This document shows positions 21,123 to 28,615 of a stretch of 32,777 nucleotides of DNA, in pieces; position 1 is the first letter of the stretch; every line of letters starts with the position of its first letter. The notes beneath the pieces were generated by a model, which saw only the letters and a list, made by a program, of their open reading frames with translations, did not search any database and was not told where the DNA came from. Position numbers and translations under genes: made by a program. Source of the stretch: Salinisphaera sp035690525. Its GTDB lineage: Bacteria > Pseudomonadota > Gammaproteobacteria > Nevskiales > Salinisphaeraceae. The stretch spans positions 1 to 32,777 of the forward strand of contig NZ_DASSKM010000143.1 of the NCBI RefSeq assembly GCF_035690525.1, written 5' to 3'.

Positions 21123-22001
21123 ATGCGTCGTCTGCTCGCCGTCCTCTCGATCGTCGCCAGCCTTGGGTCGATTCTGACCTTGCTCTTGGCCCCGCCCGCC
21201 GCGCACGCGGCCCCGGACGCCGATCTATGGGCCCGCTGGCAGGCCCACGATGCCGATTCCACCGCCACCATCGATCACAGCGCGTTCGATGCATTTCTAC
21301 ACAAATACGTCGTGGTTCACGACCACGGGCCGAACGGCGTGCGCTACGGCGACGTCTCCGCCGCCGATCGAGACCGGCTGGCGCACTACATCGCGGCGAT
21401 GGAGAAGATCGACATCGATCGCTACAACCGCGATGTACAGCGCGCATACTGGATCAATCTGTACAACGCCGAAACGATCGACCTCGTGCTCGAGGATTAC
21501 CCGGTGGATTCCATCCGTGACTTCGGCGGCGGGCTGTTCCACCACGGGCCCTGGGACGATCAGGTACTCGAAGTCGAGGGCGAGGAGTTGAGCCTGAACG
21601 ACATCGAGCACCGCATCCTGCGTCCGATCTGGCCGGACGGCATGACCCACTACGGCGTGAACTGTGCCTCGATATCCTGCCCGAGCCTACGCGATTCGGC
21701 TTATACCGGCGCCAACATCGACCGCGCGCTGGTCGATAATGCCAAGGATTATGTGAATTCGCCCGAAGGCGTGCACTTCGAGGACGGCCGGCTCATCGTG
21801 TCGAAAATCTACGACTGGTATCAGAGCGATTTCGGCGGCGACGCGCTCGGCGTGATCCAGCGCCTGCGTCGATTCGCCCAGCCCGCGCTTTCGGCGCGGC
21901 TGGACGCACAGCGCGGCGACATCGACGGCTATGCCTACGACTGGTCGCTCAATTCCGAGCGCAACATCGAGCGGCACGGCTTTCAGCCCGACGACGACTG
22001 A
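21123..22001 (+). CDS. Exported DUF547 domain protein
   Basis: 292 residues with GGAG seven bases before the ATG. The N-terminus is a Sec signal peptide (MRRLL, hydrophobic core, cleavage after AHA at about residue 29), so the protein is periplasmic. The body is DUF547: RVQRAYWINLYNAETIDLVLEDYPV-like block, LNDIEHRILRP, the YGVNCASISCPSLR motif with its conserved Cys pair, and VSKIYDWYQSDFGG. The DUF547 fold resembles papain/transglutaminase-type proteins, but no activity has been settled and I assign none. It has its own promoter and converges on the anti-sigma gene, 109 bp apart. Confidence 0.92.
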   Translation: MRRLLAVLSIVASLGSILTLLLAPPAAHAAPDADLWARWQAHDADSTATIDHSAFDAFLHKYVVVHDHGPNGVRYGDVSAADRDRLAHYIAAMEKIDIDRYNRDVQRAYWINLYNAETIDLVLEDYPVDSIRDFGGGLFHHGPWDDQVLEVEGEELSLNDIEHRILRPIWPDGMTHYGVNCASISCPSLRDSAYTGANIDRALVDNAKDYVNSPEGVHFEDGRLIVSKIYDWYQSDFGGDALGVIQRLRRFAQPALSARLDAQRGDIDGYAYDWSLNSERNIERHGFQPDDD

Positions 22002-22110
22002 CCACCGGCCGGCGACCGCCCGTCTCAGAGGGTGTTTACAAAACATAGCGAGCGCCGGCAGTTCGGGCACGCCCGGAGCGCAGCAAGCGCAGTAGTTTGG
22101 TAGACGTCTC
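22002..22110. other. Non-coding gap between convergent genes, possible repeat remnant
   Basis: 109 bp between the DUF547 and anti-sigma genes. It starts and ends with related sequences in the same orientation (CGTCTCAGAG near 22022 and CGTCTCTCAG near 22106) and contains GTTTACAAAAC and two GAGCGC/AAGCGC blocks around a small hairpin (CGGGCACGCCCG). There is no T-run terminator. The look is that of a short dispersed repeat, but there is no second full copy in this window. Confidence 0.3.
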
Positions 22111-22860
22111 TCAGCCGGTGCGATGCGCCACCGGTGCCACCCACATGAGCTTGCCGCCCGGTGTGCGCGTGCCGGCGCGCGACGTATCCTCCATCGACAC
22201 CATGATTTTGGCATGGTCGCCGAGTTCGGATCGCAGCTTGGACGGCAGCGCCATCGTGTAATGGCCGCGCGTGTGCGGCAACTCGCCGACGAGTTGCGGT
22301 TTGCCGTCGCCGGCCTTGATCCACATCCGCAGCATCTTGCCCGCCGGCACCTTGAAGTCGCCCATGGCCTGCACCGAGAGCTTCTTGCCGTCGTCCGAGG
22401 ACGTAACCAGCCAACTCATGCCGGTGGGCTTGTCGTAGATGACGCTGGCATAGGTCGGCGCGATTTGACCGCCGCCGCGCCAGACCGGCAACTCAAAGAT
22501 CGCCAGGCCGGCCAGAACGATCGCCGCCAGCGAGGCCGCGAGCGCCAAACGGCGCCAGCGGCGCGCGCGCTTGAAGTCGTTGCCCGGCGCGGCGGGCGCA
22601 GCGGGCCGGCGATCCGCCGCCTGTTCGCGGGCGATGCCGATTGCGCGCGCCACGTCCTCCCAAACGTATGCCGGCGGCGCGACCGGCTCCAGATCCAGAG
22701 CGAGCCGGGCCAGCCGGTCTTCCCAGACCGCCAGGCGCGCCCGGGCCGCGGCGGAGTCGGCCAAGCGCTGCCGGAACGCGCTCGCCTGCTCGGGTTCCAG
22801 CGTGCCGAGTACATATTCGGCCGCGGTCAGGTCCAGTTCGTCGTGCTCGGGCGTGGTCAT
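22111..22860 (-). CDS. RskA-type anti-sigma factor
   Basis: 249 residues. The N-terminal cytoplasmic part has the anti-sigma signature LTAAEYVLGTLEPEQASAFRQRL, with no HxxxCxxC zinc motif. A single membrane helix (about residues 104-123, LALAASLAAIVLAGLAIFEL) leads to a periplasmic RskA C-terminal domain (YDKPTGMSWLVTSS... GKMLRMWIKAGDG... VSMEDTSRAGTRTPGGKLMWV). Such proteins hold an ECF sigma factor at the membrane and release it after regulated proteolysis. The start overlaps the sigma-gene stop by four bases (ATGA), the usual coupling of a sigma/anti-sigma pair. Confidence 0.94.
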   Translation of the reverse strand: MTTPEHDELDLTAAEYVLGTLEPEQASAFRQRLADSAAARARLAVWEDRLARLALDLEPVAPPAYVWEDVARAIGIAREQAADRRPAAPAAPGNDFKRARRWRRLALAASLAAIVLAGLAIFELPVWRGGGQIAPTYASVIYDKPTGMSWLVTSSDDGKKLSVQAMGDFKVPAGKMLRMWIKAGDGKPQLVGELPHTRGHYTMALPSKLRSELGDHAKIMVSMEDTSRAGTRTPGGKLMWVAPVAHRTG

Positions 22861-23423
22861 GCCGAGCCCCCCACCAGACAGTCGCGCAGACGCAGCAAAC
22901 CCCGCCGGATCCAGCTCTTGACCGTGCCGAGCGGCGCGTCCATGCGCTCGGACAGTTCCTGATGCGTCAAGCCCTCATAGTAGGCCAACAGCACGCTTTC
23001 GCGCTGCTCGTCCGACAATTGGTTCAGACAGGCGTTGATCGCAGCCAGGGACTGCTGATTCTCGTTTTCCTGCGCGGGAGACAAGCTCTGTTCGTCCTCC
23101 AGAAGCGTGGCCACCCGATCGGGTTCCTCCGGCATGGCGACCTCGGGACGCCGCCGCCGCAGCAGATCGAGCGCGCGGTAACGCGCGATCGACAACAGCC
23201 AGGTCAGCGGCGCACCACGCTCGGGCGAGTAGGTATCGGCTTTCTGCCAGATGCGTACATAAGCGTCCTGCAACGCGTCCTGCGCCCGTTCGGGGCTTCT
23301 CAAAATACGTAGCAACAGCGCATAGAGTTGCGGCGAAGTGGCCGCATAGAGTTGCTGAAACGCCTGCTCGTCGCCACGCGCGGTGGCCTCGAGCCAGTTC
23401 GCAAGCTGTTCGCGCTCAGCCAT
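22857..23423 (-). CDS. ECF sigma factor (RpoE/SigK-like)
   Basis: 188 residues. Region 2 spans about residues 20-90 with the typical DALQDAYVRIWQKADTY and GAPLTWLLSIARYRALDLLRRRR. Region 4 spans about 130-185 (LNQLSDEQRESVLLAYYEGLTHQELSERMDAPLGTVKSWIRRGLLRLRDCL), including the DNA-reading helix. Sigma region 3 is missing, as in all ECF factors. Together with the RskA-like partner it belongs to the SigK/RskA type of ECF system. No ligand or stress is visible from sequence. A 226-bp divergent gap separates it from hemB. It probably regulates itself, and perhaps the lipid operon upstream of mdh, because both units carry a similar element before their first gene. Confidence 0.95.
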   Translation of the reverse strand: MAEREQLANWLEATARGDEQAFQQLYAATSPQLYALLLRILRSPERAQDALQDAYVRIWQKADTYSPERGAPLTWLLSIARYRALDLLRRRRPEVAMPEEPDRVATLLEDEQSLSPAQENENQQSLAAINACLNQLSDEQRESVLLAYYEGLTHQELSERMDAPLGTVKSWIRRGLLRLRDCLVGGSA

Positions 23424-23504
23424 TCCACCGCCTTGCGCCGGCTGCGCGCGATATACAGAAATACCGGATTGTCATTGTCGACCCGATCTCAATGATCGCG
23501 TCAG

Positions 23505-23517
23505 TTTGACCGTTTAC
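23505..23517 (-). promoter_or_regulatory. Shared element upstream of the ECF sigma gene
   Basis: On the minus strand this reads CGTAAACGGTCAAAC, about 85 nt before the sigma-gene ATG. It matches the element before the FAD-DUF1365-cfa operon with one substitution and one base gap. A place for sigma-factor or regulator binding is possible. Confidence 0.35.
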
Positions 23518-23605
23518 GCCCCGGGACTCAATCACGGTTATCGCCGGCGGCGGATACCGCGCTTTCATCAATCGGCGCGTGCCGTAGTAATCCATAATTG
23601 AATAG

Positions 23606-23634
23606 TTGAATCGTCGCCCGGCCGGTTCTATCGT
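23606..23634 (+). promoter_or_regulatory. Possible promoter for hemB
   Basis: TTGAAT (23606-23611) and TATCGT (23629-23634) are 17 bp apart. The predicted start is about 24 nt before the ATG at 23665. Confidence 0.4.
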
Positions 23635-23664
23635 CGGCGCCGACATTGCATGCCCGAGGCCATC

Positions 23665-24666
23665 ATGCCCGATACCTTCCCCGGCCGGTTTCCGGCCACC
23701 CGCCTGCGCCGCGCCCGCGCGAACGACTTCACCCGCCGGCTGGCGCGCGAACATCGTCTGTCGGTCGACGATTTGATCTACCCCGTGTTCGTGACCGAAG
23801 GCGAGGCCGCCGACGTGGCGGCGATGCCCGGTGTACGCCGGCATACGCTGGACGATCTGTTGCGCGAGGCCGCCGAAGCCGCCGCGCTGGGCATCCCGGC
23901 GCTGGTGCTGTTCCCGGTCGTCGATCCGGGCAAGAAGACAGCGGACGCGGCCGAGGCGGCCAATCCCGACGGCCTGATCCCGCAGGCAATCCGCGCGATC
24001 AAGGCCGAATTCCCCCAGCTCGGGGTGATGACCGATGTCGCGCTCGATCCGTATACCAGCCACGGCCAGGACGGCGTGATCAACGAGGACGGCTATGTGC
24101 TCAACGACCCGACCATCGGCATTCTGGTCGAACAGATGCGCGCCCACGCCGAGGCCGGGGCCGATATCGTCTCGCCCTCGGACATGATGGACGGCCGTAT
24201 CGCCGCAATGCGCGACGCACTCGAAGCCGATGGCCATATCAACACCGTGATCATGTCCTACGCGGCCAAGTTCGCCTCGGCCTACTACAATCCGTTCCGC
24301 GAAGCGCTGGGCTCGGCGTCCAATCTCGGCCGCGCCGACAAGCGCACTTACCAGGTCGACCCGGCAAATACCGATGAAGCGCTGCGCGAGGTTGCGCTCG
24401 ATCTCAAGGAAGGCGCGGACATGGTCATGGTCAAGCCGGGCATGCCGTATCTGGACATCATCCACCGCGTGAAAACGACGTTCGGCGTACCGACCTTCGC
24501 CTATCACGTCTCCGGCGAATACGCGATGCTCAAGGCCGCCGCCGACAACGGCTGGCTCGACGAACGCGCCGCGGTCATGGAGTGCCTCACGAGCTTCAAG
24601 CGCGCCGGCTGCGACGGCGTGCTAACCTATTTCGCCAAGGACGCCGCGCGCTGGCTGGCGGAATAG
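23665..24666 (+). CDS. hemB: Delta-aminolevulinic acid dehydratase (porphobilinogen synthase)
   Basis: 333 residues. It condenses two 5-aminolevulinate molecules into porphobilinogen, the first shared step of tetrapyrrole synthesis. The start TRLRRARANDFTRRLAREHRLSVDDLIYPVFV is the gammaproteobacterial form, and the catalytic lysines are both present in VIMSYAAKFASAYYNPFR and MVMVKPGMPYLDII. The metal site TDVALDPYTSHGQDG lacks the cysteines of the zinc-dependent enzymes and so suggests the magnesium-dependent type, as in Pseudomonas. The ATG at 23665 is preferred because GAGG stands six bases before it; an ATG at 23650 would add five residues but has no Shine-Dalgarno site. waaF starts 7 bp after the stop. 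Confidence 0.96.
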   Translation: MPDTFPGRFPATRLRRARANDFTRRLAREHRLSVDDLIYPVFVTEGEAADVAAMPGVRRHTLDDLLREAAEAAALGIPALVLFPVVDPGKKTADAAEAANPDGLIPQAIRAIKAEFPQLGVMTDVALDPYTSHGQDGVINEDGYVLNDPTIGILVEQMRAHAEAGADIVSPSDMMDGRIAAMRDALEADGHINTVIMSYAAKFASAYYNPFREALGSASNLGRADKRTYQVDPANTDEALREVALDLKEGADMVMVKPGMPYLDIIHRVKTTFGVPTFAYHVSGEYAMLKAAADNGWLDERAAVMECLTSFKRAGCDGVLTYFAKDAARWLAE

Positions 24667-24673
24667 ACCGGCT

Positions 24674-25753
24674 GTGAATCCGCAGCCCGAACGCGTGCTG
24701 GTCATCGGCCCGTCCTGGATCGGCGACATGGTCATGGCCCAGAGCCTGTTCGCGGGCCTGCGCGCGCGCCGGCCCCAGGCCACGATCGACGTGCTCGCGC
24801 CGGCGTCCACGGCGCGCCTGACCGAGCGCATGCCACAAGTCGACGAAGCCGTGACCATGAACATCGGGCACGGCCAATTCGCCTGGCGCCGGCGCCGCGA
24901 AACCGCTCGGCAACTGCGAGCGCGCGGCTATGAGCAGGCGATCGTGCTCCAGCGCAGCGCCAAGGCCGCGCTGGTGCCGTGGCTGGCCGGTATTCCGCTG
25001 CGCACCGGCTATCGCGGCGAATTGCGCTTGGGTCTGATCAACGATGTACGCACGCTGGACAAGTCGCGTTATCCGCTCAAGGCCGAGCACTACGCCCTGC
25101 TCGGCTTGGCCGCGGACGGCGATGCGCTCGGTGAAATCGACTGGCCGCGGCTTACGGTCGACGGCGCGCGCCAGCGTGAACTGGTCGCCGAACTGGGGCT
25201 CGACCCGGAGCGCCCGGTGGTGGGCTTTGCGCCGGGCGCGGCCTACGGCGGCGCCAAGGCCTGGCCGGTACGTCACTATGCCGGCCTGGCCGCGCGTCTG
25301 GACGCGGCCGGCTGGGCCTGCTGGATCTTCGGCAGCGACGCCGATCGCGAAGTCGCCAATGCGATGGCGGCCGCGGCGCCGAAGCACGGCGTGAATCTCG
25401 CCGCGCGCACAAGCTTGGTCGATATCGTCGATCTGGCCGCGCTGACTACCCGCTTCGTCGGCAACGACACCGGCGTCATGCATCTGGCCTCGGCCGCCGC
25501 GCCCAGCGTGATCGGCCTGTACGGCTCCACCGATCCCGACTACGCCCCACCGCTCGCGGCAACCTCGCAGCGGCTGTGGCGCGGCATGGACTGTTCACCG
25601 TGCCGCCAACGCGAGTGCCCGCTCGGCCATCACGCCTGTCTCGAGGACATGCCGGTGGCCGACGTATTCACGGCCTGCACCGATCCCGGCGCCGCCGCGA
25701 TCGCGTCGCTGCATCGAATCGCACACTACGGAGCACCGCGGCGGCCGGCATGA
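24674..25753 (+). CDS. waaF: Lipopolysaccharide heptosyltransferase II
   Basis: 359 residues from a GTG start 7 bp after hemB, so it is probably co-transcribed and reads through from hemB ribosomes. It adds the second L-glycero-D-manno-heptose to the LPS inner core at the cytoplasmic face of the inner membrane. The start RVLVIGPSWIGDMVMAQSLF, the PGAAYGGAKAWP donor-binding stretch, and FVGNDTGVMHLASAAAPSVIGLYGSTDP are the hallmarks of glycosyltransferase family 9, and the C-terminal Cys-rich block (CSPCRQRECPLGHHACL) is typical of WaaF rather than WaaC. The gene shows that the host makes a heptose-containing LPS core. Confidence 0.95.
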   Translation: MNPQPERVLVIGPSWIGDMVMAQSLFAGLRARRPQATIDVLAPASTARLTERMPQVDEAVTMNIGHGQFAWRRRRETARQLRARGYEQAIVLQRSAKAALVPWLAGIPLRTGYRGELRLGLINDVRTLDKSRYPLKAEHYALLGLAADGDALGEIDWPRLTVDGARQRELVAELGLDPERPVVGFAPGAAYGGAKAWPVRHYAGLAARLDAAGWACWIFGSDADREVANAMAAAAPKHGVNLAARTSLVDIVDLAALTTRFVGNDTGVMHLASAAAPSVIGLYGSTDPDYAPPLAATSQRLWRGMDCSPCRQRECPLGHHACLEDMPVADVFTACTDPGAAAIASLHRIAHYGAPRRPA

Positions 25754-25773
25754 ACGTTTGCTTATGCCGCCAT

Positions 25774-25802
25774 GCTTGGCCACGATAGGCGGCCGGCCAA
25801 GC
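25774..25802 (+). other. Hairpin upstream of aroE
   Basis: GCTTGGCC (25774-25781) and GGCCAAGC (25795-25802) form a perfect 8-bp stem around a 13-base loop, 15 bases before the aroE start. There is no T-run, so it is probably not a simple terminator for waaF; it may affect aroE translation or processing. A smaller CGGCAT/ATGCCG stem lies just before it (25746-25769). Confidence 0.45.
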
Positions 25803-25817
25803 ACCGAATGCCGTCAC

Positions 25818-26678
25818 ATGCCTCAGCCATCCGATCGCTACGCCGTCATCGGCCATCCGGTCGCGCATAGCCGATCGCCGGATATTCACCGCCGGTTCGC
25901 CGCGCAGTGCGATCAGGCGATGGAATACACCCGCCTGCCGGCGCCGGCCGACGGTTTCGAGCGCGTCGCGCGCGAATTCTTCGATTGCGGCGGCGCCGGG
26001 CTCAACGTCACCCTACCCTTCAAACAGGCCGCATTCGAACTGGCCGACCGGCTGAGCGAGCGGGCCGAGCGCGCCGGCGCGGTCAACACCTTGATGGCCA
26101 CCGGCGACGGGCTGTTCGCGGACAACACCGACGGCGCCGGCCTGGTGGCCGATCTGGTCGATAATCTCGCGGTCAATATCGCCGGCCGGCGGTTGCTGAT
26201 TCTGGGCGCGGGCGGCGCCGTGCGCGGGGTGGTGCCCAGCCTGCTCGCCGCCGGCGCGGCCCGCATCACGATCGCCAATCGCAGCCCGGACAAGGCCCGG
26301 GCGATCGCCGCCGCCTGTGCGGACATGGGCGAGGTCGTCGCCTGCGGACTGAATGCCGCGCCCGATGACGCCGAACTGGTGATTAACGCGATATCGGCCG
26401 GGCTGACCGAGGCCGCCATGCCCGCGATCGATGCCCGCATCCTGGCCCGCGCCGTGGCGGTCTACGACATGATCTACGCCGACACGCCGACCCCGTTTCT
26501 GCGCTGGGCCGCCGCGCACGGCGTAGCCACGGGCCGCGACGGTTTCGGCATGCTGGTGGAACAGGCCGCCGAATCGTTCGCGCTCTGGCGCGGCGTGCGC
26601 CCCGAGACCGCGCCGGTGATCGCCGCACTTCGGCCGCACTTCGCCCGCCCACACGCGGGTCGGACTGAAACGCTATAA
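25818..26678 (+). CDS. aroE: Shikimate dehydrogenase
   Basis: 286 residues. It reduces 3-dehydroshikimate with NADPH in the shikimate pathway. The substrate-binding start YAVIGHPVAHSRSPDIH, the catalytic Lys in NVTLPFKQAAFELAD, the Asp in NTDGAGL, and the NADPH loop ILGAGGAVRGVVPSLL are all present; GFGMLVEQAAESFALWRG closes the protein. The ATG at 25818 fits the family; the in-frame start at 25758 would add 20 residues through the hairpin. No Shine-Dalgarno site is obvious. The gene is far from aroK/aroB but in the same window, and a -10 box for mntR covers its stop codon. Confidence 0.96.
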   Translation: MPQPSDRYAVIGHPVAHSRSPDIHRRFAAQCDQAMEYTRLPAPADGFERVAREFFDCGGAGLNVTLPFKQAAFELADRLSERAERAGAVNTLMATGDGLFADNTDGAGLVADLVDNLAVNIAGRRLLILGAGGAVRGVVPSLLAAGAARITIANRSPDKARAIAAACADMGEVVACGLNAAPDDAELVINAISAGLTEAAMPAIDARILARAVAVYDMIYADTPTPFLRWAAAHGVATGRDGFGMLVEQAAESFALWRGVRPETAPVIAALRPHFARPHAGRTETL

Positions 26679-26679
26679 T
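26674..26679 (+). promoter_or_regulatory. -10 box overlapping the aroE stop codon (mntR promoter)
   Basis: TATAAT is a perfect -10 hexamer that contains the aroE stop codon TAA. No clear -35 box lies 17 bp upstream. A transcript from it would start near 26686, only about three bases before the mntR ATG, so mntR mRNA could be nearly leaderless. Confidence 0.45.
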
Positions 26680-26688
26680 GACCGGATT

Positions 26689-27174
26689 ATGAACGCACGG
26701 CCCACGGCTCAAGAGCTCGATCACGTCCTGCGCGACGATACCTCGGGCGAACTGCTCGATCCGCAGATCCATGCGCGGCAGTACAGCCACGTGCGCAAGG
26801 CGCACGAAACCGAGCTCATCGAGGACTATGTCGAACTGATCGCCGATCTGATCGACGCCAAGGGCGAGGCCCGCGCGGTCGAACTCGCCCAGCGCATGGG
26901 GGTGACCCAGGCCACGGTCGGCAAAATGATCCGGCGGATGACCGAAGCCGGACTGGTCACGAGCCAACCCTATCGTTCGATCTTTCTCACCGACGCCGGC
27001 CACGAAATGGCGCGCGTGTCGCGCGAGCGGCATATCGTGGTGCTGCGTTTTCTGCGCGCGCTGGGCGTCTCCGAGGCCACCGCGCGCCAGGACGCCGAGG
27101 GCGTGGAACATCATGTCTCGAACGAGACCATCGATGTCATGCGCCGGTTCGCGGACGCGCATGACATCGAATAA
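26689..27174 (+). CDS. mntR: Manganese-responsive transcriptional regulator MntR (DtxR family)
   Basis: 161 residues. The N-terminal winged helix (ELAQRMGVTQATVGKMIRRMTEAGLVTSQPYRSIFLTDAGHEMA) reads DNA, and the metal-binding dimer domain follows (SRERHIVVLRFLRALGVSEATARQDAEGVEHHVSNET). The sequence closely follows enterobacterial MntR, with E-x-x-E-H around residue 140 as metal ligands. It represses manganese uptake when manganese is high; no transporter gene lies in the window. It starts 10 bp after aroE and shares its last 14 bases with the nfi start. There is hardly any Shine-Dalgarno site, matching the idea of a near-leaderless transcript. Confidence 0.94.
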   Translation: MNARPTAQELDHVLRDDTSGELLDPQIHARQYSHVRKAHETELIEDYVELIADLIDAKGEARAVELAQRMGVTQATVGKMIRRMTEAGLVTSQPYRSIFLTDAGHEMARVSRERHIVVLRFLRALGVSEATARQDAEGVEHHVSNETIDVMRRFADAHDIE

Positions 27175-27895
27175 CGACACGCCGGCCGGCACGTCGCTCG
27201 AGCCGGTCATCCGCCACACGGCCGACGGGCGTACGCGCATCGAGCACGCCTGGCCGCGCGAGGCCCGCGCCGGCCGCGCGATCCAGCATGCGATCGCCCG
27301 GCATGTGGATACACAGAACGCGCTGCCGGCCGAAATTCGCCGCATCGCCGGCGTGGACATCGGCTTCGAGGACAGCGGCCATACCACGCGCGCCGCGATC
27401 GTGGTGCTCGACCCCAACGATCTTTCCGTGCTCGAGCAGGTGCTGGTGCGGCGTCCCACCCGTATGCCCTACATCCCCGGTCTGCTGTCGTTCCGCGAGA
27501 TTCCGGCCGCGCTCGATGCGCTGGACGAACTATCCGAACTGCCCGATCTGCTCATGGTCGACGGCCATGGCATCGCGCATCCGAGGCGTCTCGGCGTCGC
27601 CACGCATCTGGGTCTGGCCAGCGGCCTACCCACCATCGGCGTGGCCAAGAAACGCCTGACCGGAACCCACGACCCCGCACCCGAGGAACGCCTGGCCTGG
27701 ACGCCGCTCATGGACGGTCACGAGATCATCGGCGCGGTGCTGCGCTCCCGGGTCCGTGTTAAGCCGATCTTCATATCGCCCGGGCATCGTGTCGATCTCG
27801 ACACGGCGCTGGACTGGGTCACGCGCACGCTGACCCGCTACCGCCTGCCGGAGACGACCCGGGCCGCCGATCGGCTCGCCTCGAGACGCCGCTAA
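27161..27895 (+). CDS. nfi: Endonuclease V (deoxyinosine 3' endonuclease)
   Basis: 244 residues, a little longer than the E. coli enzyme (223) because of a ~20-residue N-terminal extension. It nicks DNA one base 3' of deoxyinosine, in the repair of deaminated adenine. The active-site and wedge motifs are present: IAGVDIGFED (catalytic Asp), MPYIPGLLSFREIP, LMVDGHGIAHPRRLGVATHLGL and TIGVAKKRLTG. The ATG at 27161 lies in the last 14 bases of mntR, so translation is coupled to it. The longer frame from 27113 is a shadow of mntR. A hairpin follows the stop at 27894-27911. Confidence 0.94.
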   Translation: MTSNNDTPAGTSLEPVIRHTADGRTRIEHAWPREARAGRAIQHAIARHVDTQNALPAEIRRIAGVDIGFEDSGHTTRAAIVVLDPNDLSVLEQVLVRRPTRMPYIPGLLSFREIPAALDALDELSELPDLLMVDGHGIAHPRRLGVATHLGLASGLPTIGVAKKRLTGTHDPAPEERLAWTPLMDGHEIIGAVLRSRVRVKPIFISPGHRVDLDTALDWVTRTLTRYRLPETTRAADRLASRRR

Positions 27896-27911
27896 GCGCG
27901 CGGACGCGCTT
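27894..27911 (+). terminator. Hairpin after nfi, weak terminator
   Basis: AAGCGCG (27894-27900) pairs with CGCGCTT (27905-27911) across CGGA. There is no T-run right after it, though six T residues follow at 27927-27932, so it would be a weak or Rho-assisted terminator. Confidence 0.4.
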
Positions 27912-27930
27912 CGACACGCAGACCGCTTTT

Positions 27931-27960
27931 TTGTGGTCGTTTTAATGCAACTGTTATGCT
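27931..27960 (+). promoter_or_regulatory. Promoter for the exported coiled-coil protein
   Basis: TTGTGG (27931-27936) and TATGCT (27955-27960) are 18 bp apart. The predicted start is about 43 nt before the ATG at 28011. Confidence 0.5.
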
Positions 27961-28010
27961 TTATTAAGGTCAGAAGCGATTCGGCCAACCTCATACCCAT
28001 AGGTTCTTTT

Positions 28011-28565
28011 ATGATCAAACGTGTTTGCACCCTCTGCGCGCTGGCGGTTGCCGCGCTGTCCTTCACGGGCATGGCCGTCGCCGCCGACGACAGCAGCGGT
28101 CAAAACGATACCCAGCAGCTGATGAAGACGTATCGTTCGGATGCGCAACAGCTCAAGCAGATCCACGACAAGACCATTCAGAACAACCCGCAGCTCGCCA
28201 AGGAACAGCAGCAGTTCCAGGATCAGGTCAAAAACGCGATCGAGGAGCAGGGCTACGACATACAGGCCGGCCAGAAGCACATGCAGTCGATAGCCAAGAA
28301 GCTGCAGTCGGGCGATCTGAGCGACGAACAGCGCAAGCAGGTAATGCAGGACTTCCAGGACGAGCGCCAGAAGATGGTCAAGGCGCGCAACGCCGCTCTG
28401 TCCCAGCCGGACATCCAGAAATCGGGCAAGCAGCTCGAACAGGACACCATCGAGGCCATGAAGAAGCAGGATTCGAAAACCACCCAGCTCATCGCCGAGA
28501 TGAAGAACGTGCGCGGCAAGCTGCAGCAATCGGCCGGCGCGCAGAGCGACAACGGCGGTAACTAA
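28011..28565 (+). CDS. Exported, glutamine-rich, helical protein of unknown function
   Basis: 184 residues from the ATG at 28011 (AGGT seven bases upstream). The longer frame from 27933 overlaps the promoter. A Sec signal peptide (MIKRVCTLCALAVAALSF...AVA) ends near residue 24, so the mature protein is periplasmic. It is almost entirely charged and Gln/Lys/Asp-rich with a heptad look (QQLKQIHDKTIQNNPQLAKEQQQFQDQVKNAIEEQ, then SDEQRKQVMQDFQDERQKMVKARNAAL), suggesting long amphipathic helices or a coiled coil. No catalytic motif or family is recognised; it resembles small periplasmic chaperone or stress proteins only in style. It has its own promoter and terminator, so it is a single-gene unit. 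Confidence 0.85.
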   Translation: MIKRVCTLCALAVAALSFTGMAVAADDSSGQNDTQQLMKTYRSDAQQLKQIHDKTIQNNPQLAKEQQQFQDQVKNAIEEQGYDIQAGQKHMQSIAKKLQSGDLSDEQRKQVMQDFQDERQKMVKARNAALSQPDIQKSGKQLEQDTIEAMKKQDSKTTQLIAEMKNVRGKLQQSAGAQSDNGGN

Positions 28566-28590
28566 GCTAGCGCCGCCATAATCGATAGGT

Positions 28591-28615
28591 AGCCCGGCTC
28601 CGGCCGGGCTTTTTT
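28591..28615 (+). terminator. Intrinsic terminator after the exported protein
   Basis: AGCCCGGC (28591-28598) pairs with GCCGGGCT (28603-28610) across TCCG, followed by T residues to 28615. It ends a single-gene transcript. Confidence 0.92.

Noticed and set aside
22123..22962. Plus-strand ORF opposite the anti-sigma gene
   Set aside because: Antisense shadow; the minus frame carries RskA features and the coupled overlap with the sigma gene.
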